Shown here: positions 25,915 to 35,685 of the stretch, one piece after another
Numbering within the stretch: position 1 is the first letter of the stretch
Layout: each line of letters starts with the position of its first letter
Origin: Citrobacter sp. R56
Lineage (GTDB): Bacteria > Pseudomonadota > Gammaproteobacteria > Enterobacterales > Enterobacteriaceae
Assembly: GCF_016811995.1 (NCBI RefSeq)
Contig: NZ_CP069159.1
Span: 1,240,001 to 1,304,000 of the forward strand
Direction of reading: 5' to 3'
DNA length: 64,000 nucleotides
Translations under genes and position numbers: made by a program
Notes under the pieces: generated by a model
What the model saw: the letters and a program-made list of their open reading frames with translations, nothing else
What the model was told of the DNA's origin: nothing
Databases searched by the model: none

Positions 25915-26718
25915 TTAGCGCTTCAGCGCATCGCTCAGTTCGTCACGCATGTTCGCCAGCATCGCTTTAACGACGCGTGGGTTGCCTGCAACGATGTTGC
26001 CGGTCGTCATATAGTTATGACCGCCGGTAAAGTCGCACACCAGTGCACCAGCTTCACGGGCAATCAGTTCACCTGCGGCAAAATCCCACGGCTTGAGGCC
26101 GATTTCGAAGTAACCGTCAACGCGAGCGGCGGCGACATAGGCCAGATCCAGCGCAGCGGAACCGGTGCGACGGAAGTCAGCGCATTCGGTATACATTTTG
26201 CCGAGAATCTTCATATAAGAAGGGGCATGCTGTTTGGCTTTGAACGGAAAGCCGGTGGCGATAATGGTGCCATCCAGGTCGCGAGCGGTGCTGCCGCGCA
26301 GACGGTAGCCATTCAGCTGTGCGCCCTGACCGCGAGTGGCGGTGAACAGTTCGTTACGCATTGGATCGTAAACAACGGCGACTTCAGTACGGCCTTTGAT
26401 GCGTACTGCGATGGATACCGCGAAGTGCGGCAGGCGTTTTACGAAGTTAGTGGTGCCATCCAGTGGATCGATAACCCATTGAACATCCAAATCTTCACCA
26501 ACATGTTCACCGCTTTCTTCGGTGATGATGGTGTGCTGAGGGTAAGATTTGCGGATCGTTTCGATAATAATCGCTTCGGCGGCTTTATCGACGTTAGTCA
26601 CGAAATCATTGCTGCCTTTCTGGCTGGTTTCTACAGAGTCTGGAGTTTCGTAGTGTTTGGCAATTACATTACCCGCCTTGCGCGCTGCGCGCACGGCGAT
26701 GGTCAGCATCGGATGCAT
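25915..26718 (-). CDS. suhB: Inositol monophosphatase / Nus-factor SuhB
   Basis: Mg-dependent inositol-1-monophosphatase that also acts in the rRNA antitermination complex with NusA and RNA polymerase. Length 267 aa equals E. coli SuhB. The metal-site motifs are all present: EESGE, IDPLDGTTNF and KPWDFAAGE. It is divergent from trmJ with a 118-bp gap and convergent with the metal permease gene. No sign of damage. Confidence 0.97.
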   Translation of the reverse strand: MHPMLTIAVRAARKAGNVIAKHYETPDSVETSQKGSNDFVTNVDKAAEAIIIETIRKSYPQHTIITEESGEHVGEDLDVQWVIDPLDGTTNFVKRLPHFAVSIAVRIKGRTEVAVVYDPMRNELFTATRGQGAQLNGYRLRGSTARDLDGTIIATGFPFKAKQHAPSYMKILGKMYTECADFRRTGSAALDLAYVAAARVDGYFEIGLKPWDFAAGELIAREAGALVCDFTGGHNYMTTGNIVAGNPRVVKAMLANMRDELSDALKR

Positions 26719-26836
26719 CGGTCTCTCTCACTGGATGTTAAAGAACGGGAAAACGGCGCAGAGTATAGCAGCGAGATCGGAATATGTCTTCGATTTATGA
26801 TAATATGGCCGAATAATCTTTAGCTGAAGAAAGACA

Positions 26837-27568
26837 ATGCTGCAAAATATTCGAATTGTACTGGTGGAAACCTCCCACACGGGCAACATGGGCTCTGTCG
26901 CCCGCGCAATGAAGACCATGGGGCTAACCAATCTGTGGCTGGTGAATCCGTTGGTAAAACCGGACTCCCAGGCCATCGCCCTGGCGGCTGGCGCCAGCGA
27001 CGTGATCGGCAATGCGCAAATCGTTGACACGCTGGATGAAGCGCTGGCGGGATGCAGCCTGGTCGTAGGCACCAGTGCGCGTTCTCGTACACTGCCGTGG
27101 CCGATGCTTGACCCGCGTGAATGCGGCTTAAAAAGTATCTCAGAGGCAGCCAATTCGCCTGTTGCGTTGGTTTTTGGGCGTGAACGTGTTGGCCTGACCA
27201 ATGACGAACTGCAAAAGTGTCATTATCATGTCGCGATTGCGGCAAACCCGGAGTACAGCTCGCTTAACCTCGCCATGGCGGTTCAGGTGATTGCCTATGA
27301 AGTGCGGATGGCCTGGCTGGCCACGCAGGAATCCGGTGATGCAGAGGAGTACGAAGAGACGCCGTATCCGCTGGTGGACGATCTGGAACGTTTTTATGGC
27401 CACCTTGAGCAAACGCTGCTTTCAACCGGCTTTATTCGTGAAGGCCATCCGGGGCAGGTGATGAACAAATTGCGCCGTCTGTTTACCCGTGCGCGTCCGG
27501 AAAGTCAGGAATTAAATATTCTGCGCGGAATTCTGGCGTCGATTGAGCAGCAGAATAAAGGAAAGTAA
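26837..27568 (+). CDS. trmJ: tRNA (cytidine/uridine-2'-O-)-methyltransferase TrmJ
   Basis: SPOUT-class methyltransferase that adds a 2'-O-methyl to position 32 of several tRNAs using S-adenosylmethionine. Seen features: N-terminal [20 protein letters not shown] (cut here only by my choice of residues), LVNPLV, and the knotted SAM-binding part with [10 protein letters not shown] and SLNLAMAVQ. Length 243 aa is normal. It lies 195 bp upstream of iscR, the conserved order. Confidence 0.96.
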   Translation: MLQNIRIVLVETSHTGNMGSVARAMKTMGLTNLWLVNPLVKPDSQAIALAAGASDVIGNAQIVDTLDEALAGCSLVVGTSARSRTLPWPMLDPRECGLKSISEAANSPVALVFGRERVGLTNDELQKCHYHVAIAANPEYSSLNLAMAVQVIAYEVRMAWLATQESGDAEEYEETPYPLVDDLERFYGHLEQTLLSTGFIREGHPGQVMNKLRRLFTRARPESQELNILRGILASIEQQNKGK

Positions 27569-27576
27569 GTGCGAGA

Positions 27577-27608
27577 GACTGGCTGGGTAAGCGTAGCGCT
27601 ATCCGGTT
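27577..27608. repeat. Degenerate REP unit after trmJ
   Basis: CTGGGTAAGCGTAGCGCTATCCGG resembles half of a REP palindrome (stem CTGGGTA with TATCCGG, two mismatches). It sits between the trmJ stop and the iscR control region. Confidence 0.4.
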
Positions 27609-27632
27609 GCAGAAAATGGCACTGAAGGTTAA

Positions 27633-27682
27633 ATACCTGACTAAATCAGTCAAGTAAATAGTTGACCAATTTAGTCAGGAAT
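27633..27682 (+). promoter_or_regulatory. Two abutting IscR type 1 operators upstream of iscR
   Basis: Two 25-bp sites lie end to end: 27633-27657 (ATACCTGACTAAA...AGTCAAG) and 27658-27682 (ATAGTTGACC...AGTCAGG). Both fit the type 1 motif bound by [2Fe-2S]-IscR. They overlap a TTGACC -35-like element, consistent with autorepression of the isc operon when Fe-S supply is adequate. Confidence 0.85.
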
Positions 27683-27763
27683 GTCAGACTTGGCCCTGCT
27701 ATGCAATACCCCCATTTTACAATAAAAACCCCGGGCAGGGGCGAGTTTGAGGTTAAGTAAGAC

Positions 27764-28255
27764 ATGAGACTGACATCTAAAGGGCGCTATGCCGTGACCG
27801 CAATGTTGGACGTTGCGCTCAACTCTGAAGCGGGCCCGGTACCGTTGGCTGATATTTCTGAACGTCAGGGAATCTCCCTTTCTTATTTGGAACAGCTGTT
27901 TTCGCGTTTGCGGAAAAACGGTCTGGTTTCCAGCGTACGTGGACCTGGCGGTGGTTATCTGCTGGGCAAAGATGCAGGCAGCATCGCAGTAGGTGAAGTG
28001 ATCAGCGCTGTTGACGAGTCGGTTGATGCGACCCGTTGCCAGGGCAAAGGCGGTTGTCAGGGCGGCGATAAGTGCCTGACGCATGCGCTGTGGCGCGATT
28101 TGAGTGACCGTCTGACCGGTTTCCTCAACAATATTACTCTGGGCGAACTGGTGAATAACCAGGAAGTACTGGATGTGTCTGGTCGCCAGCACACCCATGA
28201 CACCCCGCGCAGTGCTCGCACACAAGACGCAATTGACGTGAAGTTGCGCGCCTAA
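27764..28255 (+). CDS. iscR: Fe-S cluster sensing regulator IscR
   Basis: Rrf2-family repressor/activator of Fe-S biogenesis. Residues 1-60 form the winged helix ([36 protein letters not shown]). The cluster ligands are Cys92, Cys98 and Cys104 in [13 protein letters not shown], with His107 close by. At 163 aa it is one residue longer than the E. coli protein. It leads the isc operon and is predicted to repress its own promoter through the two operators upstream. Confidence 0.97.
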   Translation: MRLTSKGRYAVTAMLDVALNSEAGPVPLADISERQGISLSYLEQLFSRLRKNGLVSSVRGPGGGYLLGKDAGSIAVGEVISAVDESVDATRCQGKGGCQGGDKCLTHALWRDLSDRLTGFLNNITLGELVNNQEVLDVSGRQHTHDTPRSARTQDAIDVKLRA

Positions 28256-28270
28256 TAAAAAGAATTCAGA

Positions 28271-28355
28271 GTCAGGCCGGGGTGTTCCGCACCCCGTTAA
28301 CGCGGTCGTACATCCAGCCGGTTGCCTGACTCCTTGCATTGAGTGATGTACGGAG
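28271..28355 (+). promoter_or_regulatory. Structured iscR-iscS intercistronic leader
   Basis: The 110-nt gap can fold into a strong local hairpin (CGGGGTG 28278-28284 with CACCCCG 28290-28296) closed by a longer-range stem (GTCAGGC 28271-28277 with GCCTGAC 28324-28330). CGTACATC (28307-28314) is also complementary to GATGTACG (28345-28352) at the iscS ribosome-binding site. In E. coli this region is where RyhB sRNA acts, removing iscSUA mRNA while iscR remains stable. Confidence 0.65.
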
Positions 28356-28365
28356 TTTAAGAGCA

Positions 28366-29580
28366 ATGAAATTACCGATTTATCTCGATTACTCCGCAAC
28401 CACGCCGGTGGATCCGCGTGTTGCCGAGAAAATGATGCAGTGTCTGACTCTGGACGGAAACTTTGGTAACCCAGCTTCCCGTTCACACCGTTTTGGCTGG
28501 CATGCTGAAGAGGCGGTCGATATCGCCCGTAATCAGATTGCTGACCTGGTAGGTGCCGACCCGCGTGAAATTGTTTTCACCTCCGGTGCAACCGAATCCG
28601 ACAACCTGGCGATCAAAGGTGCAGCCAACTTTTATCAGAAAAAAGGCAAGCACATCATCACCAGCAAAACCGAACATAAAGCCGTGCTGGATACCTGCCG
28701 TCAGCTGGAGCGCGAAGGGTTTGAAGTGACCTACCTGGCGCCGCAGAGCAACGGTATTATCGACCTGAAAGAACTGGAAGCGGCGATGCGTGATGACACC
28801 ATCCTCGTTTCTATTATGCACGTGAACAACGAAATCGGCGTGGTACAGGATATCGCGACGATCGGCGAAATGTGCCGTGCGCGCGGCATCATCTACCACG
28901 TAGACGCCACCCAGAGCGTAGGCAAACTGCCTATCGATCTGAGCCAGCTGAAAGTGGATCTGATGTCCTTCTCCGGCCACAAAATCTATGGCCCGAAAGG
29001 CATCGGCGCGCTGTACGTGCGTCGTAAACCGCGTATCCGCATCGAAGCACAGATGCACGGCGGCGGTCACGAGCGCGGTATGCGTTCCGGTACGCTGCCT
29101 GTTCACCAGATCGTCGGCATGGGCGAAGCCTATCGCATCGCGAAAGAAGAGATGGAAACCGAGATGGCGCGTCTGCGCGGTCTGCGTAACCGTCTGTGGG
29201 AAGGCGTGAAAGATATGGAAGAGGTTTACCTGAACGGTGATCTCGAGCAAGGCGCGCCGAACATTCTTAACGTCAGCTTTAACTATGTTGAAGGCGAATC
29301 GCTGATTATGGCGCTGAAAGATCTGGCCGTCTCTTCCGGTTCCGCCTGTACCTCTGCAAGCCTCGAGCCATCCTACGTGTTGCGTGCGTTGGGGATGACC
29401 GACGAGCTGGCACATAGCTCTATCCGTTTCTCTTTAGGTCGTTTTACTACCGAAGAAGAAATTGATTACACCATCGATCTGGTTCGCAAATCCATTGGTC
29501 GTCTGCGTGAACTTTCTCCGCTGTGGGACATGTTCAAGCAGGGCGTGGATCTGAACAGCATCGAATGGTCACATCATTAA
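28366..29580 (+). CDS. iscS: Cysteine desulfurase IscS
   Basis: PLP enzyme that takes sulfur from cysteine and hands it to IscU for Fe-S clusters, and to ThiI, TusA and others. The PLP lysine is in [10 protein letters not shown] (about residue 206). The active-site cysteine is in [10 protein letters not shown] (about residue 328). ATG 28366 gives [10 protein letters not shown] and 404 aa, the canonical length; the longer frame reaching 28339 lies in the structured leader. Second gene of the operon. Confidence 0.98.
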   Translation: MKLPIYLDYSATTPVDPRVAEKMMQCLTLDGNFGNPASRSHRFGWHAEEAVDIARNQIADLVGADPREIVFTSGATESDNLAIKGAANFYQKKGKHIITSKTEHKAVLDTCRQLEREGFEVTYLAPQSNGIIDLKELEAAMRDDTILVSIMHVNNEIGVVQDIATIGEMCRARGIIYHVDATQSVGKLPIDLSQLKVDLMSFSGHKIYGPKGIGALYVRRKPRIRIEAQMHGGGHERGMRSGTLPVHQIVGMGEAYRIAKEEMETEMARLRGLRNRLWEGVKDMEEVYLNGDLEQGAPNILNVSFNYVEGESLIMALKDLAVSSGSACTSASLEPSYVLRALGMTDELAHSSIRFSLGRFTTEEEIDYTIDLVRKSIGRLRELSPLWDMFKQGVDLNSIEWSHH

Positions 29581-29605
29581 TCGGTACCGATAAGGGGAAT
29601 TCATC

Positions 29606-29992
29606 ATGGCTTACAGCGAAAAAGTAATCGATCATTACGAGAATCCACGTAACGTGGGTTCTTTTGACAACAGCGACGAGAACGTGGGCAGCGGTATGGT
29701 GGGTGCACCAGCCTGTGGCGACGTGATGAAGTTGCAGATTAAAGTCAACAATGAAGGTATCATTGAAGACGCGCGTTTCAAGACTTACGGCTGTGGTTCC
29801 GCCATCGCCTCCAGCTCCCTGGTTACCGAATGGGTCAAAGGGAAATCGCTGGACGAAGCACAGGCAATTAAAAACACAGACATCGCCGACGAGCTTGAAC
29901 TGCCGCCAGTGAAAATTCACTGTTCTATCCTGGCAGAAGACGCAATTAAAGCCGCCATTGCGGACTACAAAAGCAAACGTGAAGCAAAATAA
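29606..29992 (+). CDS. iscU: Fe-S cluster scaffold IscU
   Basis: Scaffold on which [2Fe-2S] and [4Fe-4S] clusters are built. The three ligand cysteines are seen in PACGD, YGCGS and KIHCS, and the HscA recognition motif LPPVK is intact at about residues 99-103. Length 128 aa is canonical. It lies 25 bp after iscS with a good AAGGGG ribosome-binding site. Confidence 0.98.
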   Translation: MAYSEKVIDHYENPRNVGSFDNSDENVGSGMVGAPACGDVMKLQIKVNNEGIIEDARFKTYGCGSAIASSSLVTEWVKGKSLDEAQAIKNTDIADELELPPVKIHCSILAEDAIKAAIADYKSKREAK

Positions 29993-30011
29993 AAAGAGTT
30001 GAGGTTTTGTT

Positions 30012-30335
30012 ATGTCGATTACACTTAGCGACAGTGCAGCAGCGCGAGTCAATACCTTCCTGGCCAACCGCGGTAAAGGGTTTGGTCTGCGTCTGGGCGT
30101 GAGAACCTCTGGCTGCTCGGGTATGGCTTATGTACTGGAATTTGTCGATGAACCGGCGGCTGAAGACACCGTGTTTGAAGACAAAGGCGTAAAAGTAGTG
30201 GTCGACGGCAAGAGCCTGCAATTTCTGGACGGTACGCAACTGGACTTCGTAAAAGAAGGTCTGAACGAAGGGTTTAAATTCACTAACCCGAACGTAAAAG
30301 ACGAGTGTGGATGCGGCGAAAGCTTCCACGTGTAA
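30012..30335 (+). CDS. iscA: A-type Fe-S carrier IscA
   Basis: Carrier that accepts clusters from the scaffold and delivers them to target enzymes. The three conserved cysteines are present: one in SGCSGMAY and two in the terminal CGCGESF. Length 107 aa is as expected. It follows iscU by 19 bp. Confidence 0.97.
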   Translation: MSITLSDSAAARVNTFLANRGKGFGLRLGVRTSGCSGMAYVLEFVDEPAAEDTVFEDKGVKVVVDGKSLQFLDGTQLDFVKEGLNEGFKFTNPNVKDECGCGESFHV

Positions 30336-30427
30336 CGCGCTTACCGATAACCCCACCGTGGTCGCCTGCGCGTGGGGTTTGTTTTACCTGACTCTCTGTG
30401 AAAGAGAATCGCTGCCCTGAGAATGTT

Positions 30428-30943
30428 ATGGACTACTTCACCCTCTTTGGCTTGCCGGCGCAATATCAACTCGATACTCAGGCGCTGAGCCTTCGTTTTC
30501 AGGATCTTCAACGTCAGTATCATCCTGATAAATTCGCCAGCGGCACGCAGGCGGAGCAACTCGCTGCAGTACAACACTCCGCCAACATTAATCAGGCCTG
30601 GCAAACGTTGCGCCATCCTTTGATGCGTGCCGAATACCTGTTGTCACTGCACGGTTTCGATCTTTCCAGCGAGCAGCACACTGTGCGCGATACCGCGTTC
30701 CTGATGGAACAGCTCGAACTGCGTGAAGAGCTTGATGAGATTGAACAGACGAAGGACGAAGTGCGGCTGGAAAGCTTTATCAAGCGTGTGAAAACGATGT
30801 TTGAGACCCGCCGTCAACTGATGGTGGAACAGTTAGACAGTGAGACGTGGGATAGGGCGGCAGACACCGTGCGTAAACTGCGTTTTCTCGATAAACTGCA
30901 AAGCTCAGCAGAACAACTCGAAGAAAAGCTGCTCGATTTTTAA
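30428..30943 (+). CDS. hscB: Fe-S co-chaperone HscB (Hsc20)
   Basis: J-domain protein that brings IscU to the HscA chaperone. Residues 1-75 form the J-domain with the essential HPD motif in QYHPDKFAS; the C-terminal helical bundle binds IscU. ATG 30428 ([10 protein letters not shown]) gives 171 aa, the canonical size. A short inverted repeat in the 92-bp gap after iscA (about 30343-30380, CCCCACC / GTGGGG) may be a processing or attenuation hairpin. Confidence 0.97.
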   Translation: MDYFTLFGLPAQYQLDTQALSLRFQDLQRQYHPDKFASGTQAEQLAAVQHSANINQAWQTLRHPLMRAEYLLSLHGFDLSSEQHTVRDTAFLMEQLELREELDEIEQTKDEVRLESFIKRVKTMFETRRQLMVEQLDSETWDRAADTVRKLRFLDKLQSSAEQLEEKLLDF

Positions 30944-30958
30944 TTTTCGGAAGCGAAT

Positions 30959-32809
30959 ATGGCCTTATTACAAATTAGTGAGCCTGGTCTGAGTGCAGCG
31001 CCGCATCAGCGTCGTCTGGCGGCTGGCATCGATTTAGGCACCACCAACTCTTTAGTGGCGACCGTGCGTAGCGGACAAGCAGAAACGCTGGCCGATCACG
31101 AAGGCCGTCACCTGCTGCCGTCTGTGGTTCACTATCAGCAGCAGGGCCACACGGTCGGTTACGACGCGCGCACCAATGCCGCGCTGGACACCGCCAACAC
31201 CATCAGCTCGGTTAAACGTATGATGGGCCGTTCTCTGGCGGACATTCGTGCACGTTATCCGCACCTGCCATATCAGTTTCAGGCAAGTGAAAACGGTCTG
31301 CCGATGATCGAAACTGCGGCAGGATTGTTGAATCCGATACGTGTCTCTGCCGATATCCTGAAAGCGCTGGCGGCGCGGGCAACTGAATCGCTGTCGGGCG
31401 AACTCGACGGCGTCGTCATCACGGTTCCGGCATATTTCGATGACGCACAGCGTCAGGGCACCAAAGACGCCGCGCGTCTGGCGGGCCTGCATGTGCTGCG
31501 TCTGCTTAACGAACCGACGGCGGCGGCGATAGCCTACGGCCTGGACTCGGGTAAAGAAGGCGTCATCGCGGTTTATGACCTGGGCGGCGGCACGTTTGAT
31601 ATTTCGATTTTACGCCTGAGCCGTGGTGTGTTCGAAGTGCTGGCGACCGGCGGTGATTCCGCGCTGGGCGGCGATGACTTTGACCACCTGCTGGCGGACT
31701 ACATTCGCGAACAAGCCGGTGTTGCCGACCGTAGCGATAACCGTGTGCAGCGCGAACTGCTGGATGCGGCGATTGCGGCAAAAATCGCGCTCAGCGATAG
31801 CGATGTTGTCACCGTGAATGTGGCGGGGTGGCAGGGTGAAATTACCCGCGAACAGTTTAACGAACTCATTTCCGCGCTGGTCAAGCGTACCCTGCTGGCC
31901 TGCCGTCGCGCATTGAAAGATGCCGGTGTTGAGGCGCAGGATGTGCTGGAAGTGGTGATGGTCGGCGGTTCCACCCGCGTGCCGCTGGTGCGTGAACGGG
32001 TGGGGGAATTCTTTGGTCGTCCGCCGCTGACCTCTATCGATCCGGATAAAGTGGTGGCCATCGGCGCTGCGATCCAGGCCGATATTCTGGTCGGCAACAA
32101 ACCGGACAGCGAAATGCTGCTGCTGGATGTGATCCCGCTGTCGCTGGGGCTCGAAACCATGGGCGGCCTGGTGGAAAAAGTGATCCCTCGCAACACCACG
32201 ATTCCGGTGGCACGTGCGCAGGACTTCACCACCTTTAAAGACGGTCAGACCGCCATGTCTATCCACGTGATGCAGGGCGAACGTGAACTGGTGCAGGATT
32301 GCCGTTCGCTGGCACGCTTCGCGTTGCGAGGAATTCCTGCGCTGCCTGCGGGAGGGGCGCATATTCGTGTGACTTTCCAGGTTGATGCAGACGGTTTGCT
32401 GAGCGTCACCGCGATGGAGAAATCCACTGGTGTCGAGTCCTCTATTCAGGTTAAGCCTTCGTACGGCCTGACGGACAGCGAAATCGCCTCCATGATCCAG
32501 GACTCCATGAGCTTTGCCGAGCAGGATGTAAAAGCCCGTATGCTGGCAGAGCAAAAAGTCGAAGCTGCACGCGTGCTGGAAAGCTTGACCAGTGCGCTCA
32601 TTGCGGATGCCGCGCTGCTCAGCGCCGCAGAGCGCCAGATTATCGACGATGCCGCCGCGCACTTGAGCGAGGTTGCACAGGGCGATGATGTTGACGCCAT
32701 TGAACAAGCCATTAAAAACGTAGACAAACAAACCCAGGAATTCGCCGCTCGCCGTATGGACCAGTCGGTCCGTAGCGCGCTGAAAGGCCAATCCGTGGAC
32801 GAGGTTTAA
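30959..32809 (+). CDS. hscA: Fe-S chaperone HscA (Hsc66)
   Basis: Hsp70-family ATPase specialised for releasing clusters from IscU. Residues 20-390 are the actin-like ATPase domain ([30 protein letters not shown]) and residues 395-510 the substrate domain for LPPVK peptides. Length 616 aa equals the E. coli protein. Its stop is followed one base later by fdx, so translation is probably coupled. Confidence 0.98.
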   Translation: MALLQISEPGLSAAPHQRRLAAGIDLGTTNSLVATVRSGQAETLADHEGRHLLPSVVHYQQQGHTVGYDARTNAALDTANTISSVKRMMGRSLADIRARYPHLPYQFQASENGLPMIETAAGLLNPIRVSADILKALAARATESLSGELDGVVITVPAYFDDAQRQGTKDAARLAGLHVLRLLNEPTAAAIAYGLDSGKEGVIAVYDLGGGTFDISILRLSRGVFEVLATGGDSALGGDDFDHLLADYIREQAGVADRSDNRVQRELLDAAIAAKIALSDSDVVTVNVAGWQGEITREQFNELISALVKRTLLACRRALKDAGVEAQDVLEVVMVGGSTRVPLVRERVGEFFGRPPLTSIDPDKVVAIGAAIQADILVGNKPDSEMLLLDVIPLSLGLETMGGLVEKVIPRNTTIPVARAQDFTTFKDGQTAMSIHVMQGERELVQDCRSLARFALRGIPALPAGGAHIRVTFQVDADGLLSVTAMEKSTGVESSIQVKPSYGLTDSEIASMIQDSMSFAEQDVKARMLAEQKVEAARVLESLTSALIADAALLSAAERQIIDDAAAHLSEVAQGDDVDAIEQAIKNVDKQTQEFAARRMDQSVRSALKGQSVDEV

Positions 32810-32810
32810 T

Positions 32811-33146
32811 ATGCCAAAGATTGTTATTCTGCCTCATCAGGATCTCTGTCCCGATGGCGCGGTTCTGGAAGCCGATAGCGGAGAAACCATTCTCGATGTT
32901 GCCCTGCGTAACGGTATCGAGATTGAACACGCCTGTGAAAAATCCTGTGCCTGCACGACCTGCCACTGCATCGTGCGTGAAGGTTTCGACTCCCTGGCCG
33001 AAAGCACGGAAGACGAAGACGACATGCTGGATAAGGCCTGGGGACTGGAGCCTGAGAGTCGTTTAGGCTGCCAGGCGCGCGTCACTGACGAAGATTTAGT
33101 GGTCGAAATCCCACGTTACACAATCAACCATGCGCGTGAGCATTAA
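32811..33146 (+). CDS. fdx: [2Fe-2S] ferredoxin
   Basis: Adrenodoxin-type ferredoxin of the isc system that supplies electrons during cluster assembly. The four ligand cysteines follow the pattern [10 protein letters not shown] plus a later GCQAR. Length 111 aa is canonical. Located between hscA and iscX in the conserved order. Confidence 0.97.
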   Translation: MPKIVILPHQDLCPDGAVLEADSGETILDVALRNGIEIEHACEKSCACTTCHCIVREGFDSLAESTEDEDDMLDKAWGLEPESRLGCQARVTDEDLVVEIPRYTINHAREH

Positions 33147-33157
33147 CAGAGGGTAGT

Positions 33158-33358
33158 ATGGGACTGAAGTGGACTGATAGCCGCGAGATTGGCGAAGCGC
33201 TGTATGATGCCTTCCCCGACCTTGACCCAAAAACCGTTCGTTTCACCGACCTGCATCAATGGATCTGCGAGCTGGAAGATTTCGATGATGACCCGCAGGC
33301 ATCAAACGAAAAAATTCTTGAAGCCATCCTGCTGATCTGGCTGGACGAAGCTGAATAA
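33158..33358 (+). CDS. iscX: Fe-S assembly regulator IscX
   Basis: Small acidic protein of 66 aa that binds IscS and iron and modulates the rate of cluster assembly. The sequence ([31 protein letters not shown]) is typical. Last gene of the isc operon, with a terminator starting two bases after its stop. Confidence 0.96.
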   Translation: MGLKWTDSREIGEALYDAFPDLDPKTVRFTDLHQWICELEDFDDDPQASNEKILEAILLIWLDEAE

Positions 33359-33360
33359 GT

Positions 33361-33391
33361 AAACGGGCTGCCCACGGGTGGCCCGTTTTTC
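33361..33391 (+). terminator. isc operon terminator
   Basis: AAACGGGC / GCCCGTTT stem with an inner hairpin, followed by TTTTTC. pepB begins 38 bp later, so some read-through is possible. Confidence 0.85.
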
Positions 33392-33428
33392 TGTATGTGC
33401 GAATTATGTGCGAATAAGGAAAATAACA

Positions 33429-34712
33429 ATGACAGAAGCCATGAAAATTACGCTTTCCACGCAACCTGCTGACGCTCGCTGGGGAGAAAAAGCGACATAC
33501 AGCATTAATAATGAAGGCATTACCCTGCATCTCAATGGGAAAGAAGACCTTGGTGTTATCCAGCGTGCGGCGCGTAAAATCGACGGCCTGGGTATCAAAC
33601 ATGTAGAGCTGACCGGAGAAGGCTGGGATGCGGATCGCTGCTGGGCATTCTGGCAGGGTTACAAAGCGCCGAAAGGCAGCCGTAAAGTGGAGTGGCCAGA
33701 TCTGGAGGACGCGCAGCGTCAGGAGCTGAATAGCCGTCTGACCATTATCGACTGGGTGCGCGATACCATTAACGCGCCAGCGGAAGAGCTCGGGCCGGAG
33801 CAACTGGCGCAGCGTGCGGTGGATCTGCTGTGCAGCGTGGCGTGCGACCACGTCTCTTACCGCATTACCAAAGGCGAAGATCTGCGCGAGCAGAACTATA
33901 TGGGGCTGCACACGGTGGGGCGTGGTTCCGAACGTCCGCCGGTCCTGCTGGCGCTGGATTACAATCCGACGGGCAGCAAAGAAGCGCCGGTGTATGCTTG
34001 TCTGGTCGGTAAAGGGATCACCTTTGATTCCGGTGGTTACAGTATTAAGCAGAGCGCGTTTATGGACTCGATGAAGTCCGATATGGGCGGTGCGGCAACG
34101 GTGACCGGCGCACTGGCGTTTGCTATCACCCGTGGTCTGAACAAACGTGTGAAGCTCTACCTGTGCTGTGCAGATAACCTGATCAGCGGCAATGCGTTCA
34201 AACTGGGCGATATTATTCGCTATCGCAACGGTAAAAACGTTGAAATCATGAACACCGACGCAGAAGGGCGTCTGGTTCTGGCGGACGGGCTGATTGATGC
34301 CTGCGCGCAAAAACCGGAGCTGATCATTGATGCCGCGACGCTCACGGGGGCGGCGAAAACGGCTCTGGGTAATGATTATCACGCGCTGTTCAGCTTTGAT
34401 GATCAACTGGCGGGGCGCCTGTTGGCGAGCGCGACAGCAGAAAACGAGCCGTTCTGGCGTTTGCCGCTGGCTGAGTTCCACCGTAGCCAGTTGCCGTCAA
34501 ACTTTGCGGAACTGAACAATACGGCCAGTGCAGCGTACCCGGCAGGGGCGAGTACGGCGGCGGGGTTCCTGTCGCATTTTGTGGAAAACTACCAGCAAGG
34601 TTGGCTGCATATCGACTGTTCCGCAACCTACCGCAAGGCGCCTGTGGAGCAGTGGTCCGCAGGGGCGACAGGACTGGGTGTCCGCACGATTGCTAATCTA
34701 CTGACTGCCTAA
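33429..34712 (+). CDS. pepB: Peptidase B (leucyl aminopeptidase family)
   Basis: M17 metallo-aminopeptidase that removes N-terminal residues from peptides. The two-metal catalytic core is intact: [24 protein letters not shown] and [16 protein letters not shown] 33429 (MTEAMKITL) follows AAGGA and gives 427 aa, matching E. coli PepB. It lies downstream of iscX, as in relatives. A REP pair follows it. Confidence 0.96.
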   Translation: MTEAMKITLSTQPADARWGEKATYSINNEGITLHLNGKEDLGVIQRAARKIDGLGIKHVELTGEGWDADRCWAFWQGYKAPKGSRKVEWPDLEDAQRQELNSRLTIIDWVRDTINAPAEELGPEQLAQRAVDLLCSVACDHVSYRITKGEDLREQNYMGLHTVGRGSERPPVLLALDYNPTGSKEAPVYACLVGKGITFDSGGYSIKQSAFMDSMKSDMGGAATVTGALAFAITRGLNKRVKLYLCCADNLISGNAFKLGDIIRYRNGKNVEIMNTDAEGRLVLADGLIDACAQKPELIIDAATLTGAAKTALGNDYHALFSFDDQLAGRLLASATAENEPFWRLPLAEFHRSQLPSNFAELNNTASAAYPAGASTAAGFLSHFVENYQQGWLHIDCSATYRKAPVEQWSAGATGLGVRTIANLLTA

Positions 34713-34723
34713 ATGGTGTTTTT

Positions 34724-34795
34724 GTAGGCCGGGTAAGCGAAGCGCCACCCGGCATTTTGCCTGATGGCGACGCAGTGCGTCTTATCAGGCCTACA
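34724..34795. repeat. REP pair between pepB and sseB
   Basis: Two palindromic units (34724-34754 and 34759-34795) with outer inverted ends GTAGGCC and GGCCTAC. A typical BIME. Confidence 0.85.
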
Positions 34796-34819
34796 ATCCA
34801 TATATAATTTGTGATCTCT

Positions 34820-35596
34820 ATGTCTGAAACAAAAAATGAATTAGAAACCCTGCTGGAGAAGGCGGCTACTGAGCCCGCGCATCGTCCGGCATTTTTCCGT
34901 ACTTTACTGGAGTCTACTGTCTGGGTTCCGGGCACCGCCGCCGAAGGCGAAGCGATTGTTGAAGACAGTGCGCTGGATTTGCAGCACTGGGAAAAAGAAG
35001 ACGGCACCACGGTAATCCCGTTTTTCACCTCGCTTGAAGCATTGCAGCAGGCTGTGGAAGAGGAGCAGGCATTTGTGGTGATGCCAGTGCGTACCTTATT
35101 TGAAATGACGCTGGGTGAGACGCTTTTTCTCAATGCCAAACTGCCGACGGGCAAAGAGTTTATGCCGCGTGAAATCAGCCATTTGATCGGCGAAGAAGGC
35201 AATCCGCTGAGTACCCAGGAGGTACTGGAAGGGGGGGAGTCGTTAATTCTCTCTGAAGTGGCAGAACCGCCCGCGCAGATGATTGATTCGCTGACGACGC
35301 TGTTTAAAACCATTAAACCGGTAAAAAGAGCCTTCCTTTGTTCGATCAAAGACAGCGCAGAGGCACAGCCCAACCTGCTGATTGGTATCGAAGCGGATGG
35401 CGATATTGAGGAGATTATTCAGGCGGCGGGCAGCGTGGCGACCGACACGTTACCGGGCGATGAACCGATCGATATCTGCCAGGTAGTGAAAGGCGAGAAG
35501 GGGATCAGCCACTTTATTACTGAGCACATTGCGCCGTTCTACGAGCGTCGCTGGGGCGGGTTCCTGCGCGATTTTAAACAGAATCGGATTATCTGA
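34820..35596 (+). CDS. sseB: Enhanced serine sensitivity protein SseB
   Basis: Cytoplasmic protein named for serine sensitivity on overexpression in E. coli; its activity is unknown. Length 258 aa from ATG 34820 (MSETKNELE) matches the E. coli protein. An upstream in-frame ATG at 34811 is three codons earlier and less conserved. It has an N-terminal SseB domain (VIPFFTSLEALQQ, GETLFLNAKLPTGKEF) and a C-terminal domain. This is not the Salmonella pathogenicity-island effector of the same name. Confidence 0.93.
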   Translation: MSETKNELETLLEKAATEPAHRPAFFRTLLESTVWVPGTAAEGEAIVEDSALDLQHWEKEDGTTVIPFFTSLEALQQAVEEEQAFVVMPVRTLFEMTLGETLFLNAKLPTGKEFMPREISHLIGEEGNPLSTQEVLEGGESLILSEVAEPPAQMIDSLTTLFKTIKPVKRAFLCSIKDSAEAQPNLLIGIEADGDIEEIIQAAGSVATDTLPGDEPIDICQVVKGEKGISHFITEHIAPFYERRWGGFLRDFKQNRII

Positions 35597-35600
35597 AAAA

Positions 35601-35676
35601 GCAGGATGGCGCTGCGCTCATCAGGCCTGTAAGGTGCAATTCTGTTGGCCGGATAAGCGTTTAGCGCCATCCGGCA
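35601..35676. repeat. REP pair between sseB and sseA
   Basis: Two REP-like units (35601-35631 and 35645-35676, GGCCGGATAAGC ... GCGCCATCCGGC) occupy nearly the whole 89-bp convergent gap. Confidence 0.8.
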
Positions 35677-35685
35677 TGGCAAACA

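Noticed and set aside
31610-32791. 393-aa minus-strand frame across hscA
   Set aside because: Antisense shadow of hscA, rich in His/Gln from complementary codons.
35597-35685. Room for a RyfA-type sRNA between sseB and sseA, as I recall for E. coli
   Set aside because: The gap is only 89 bp and consists of a REP pair; no sRNA promoter or terminator is seen.
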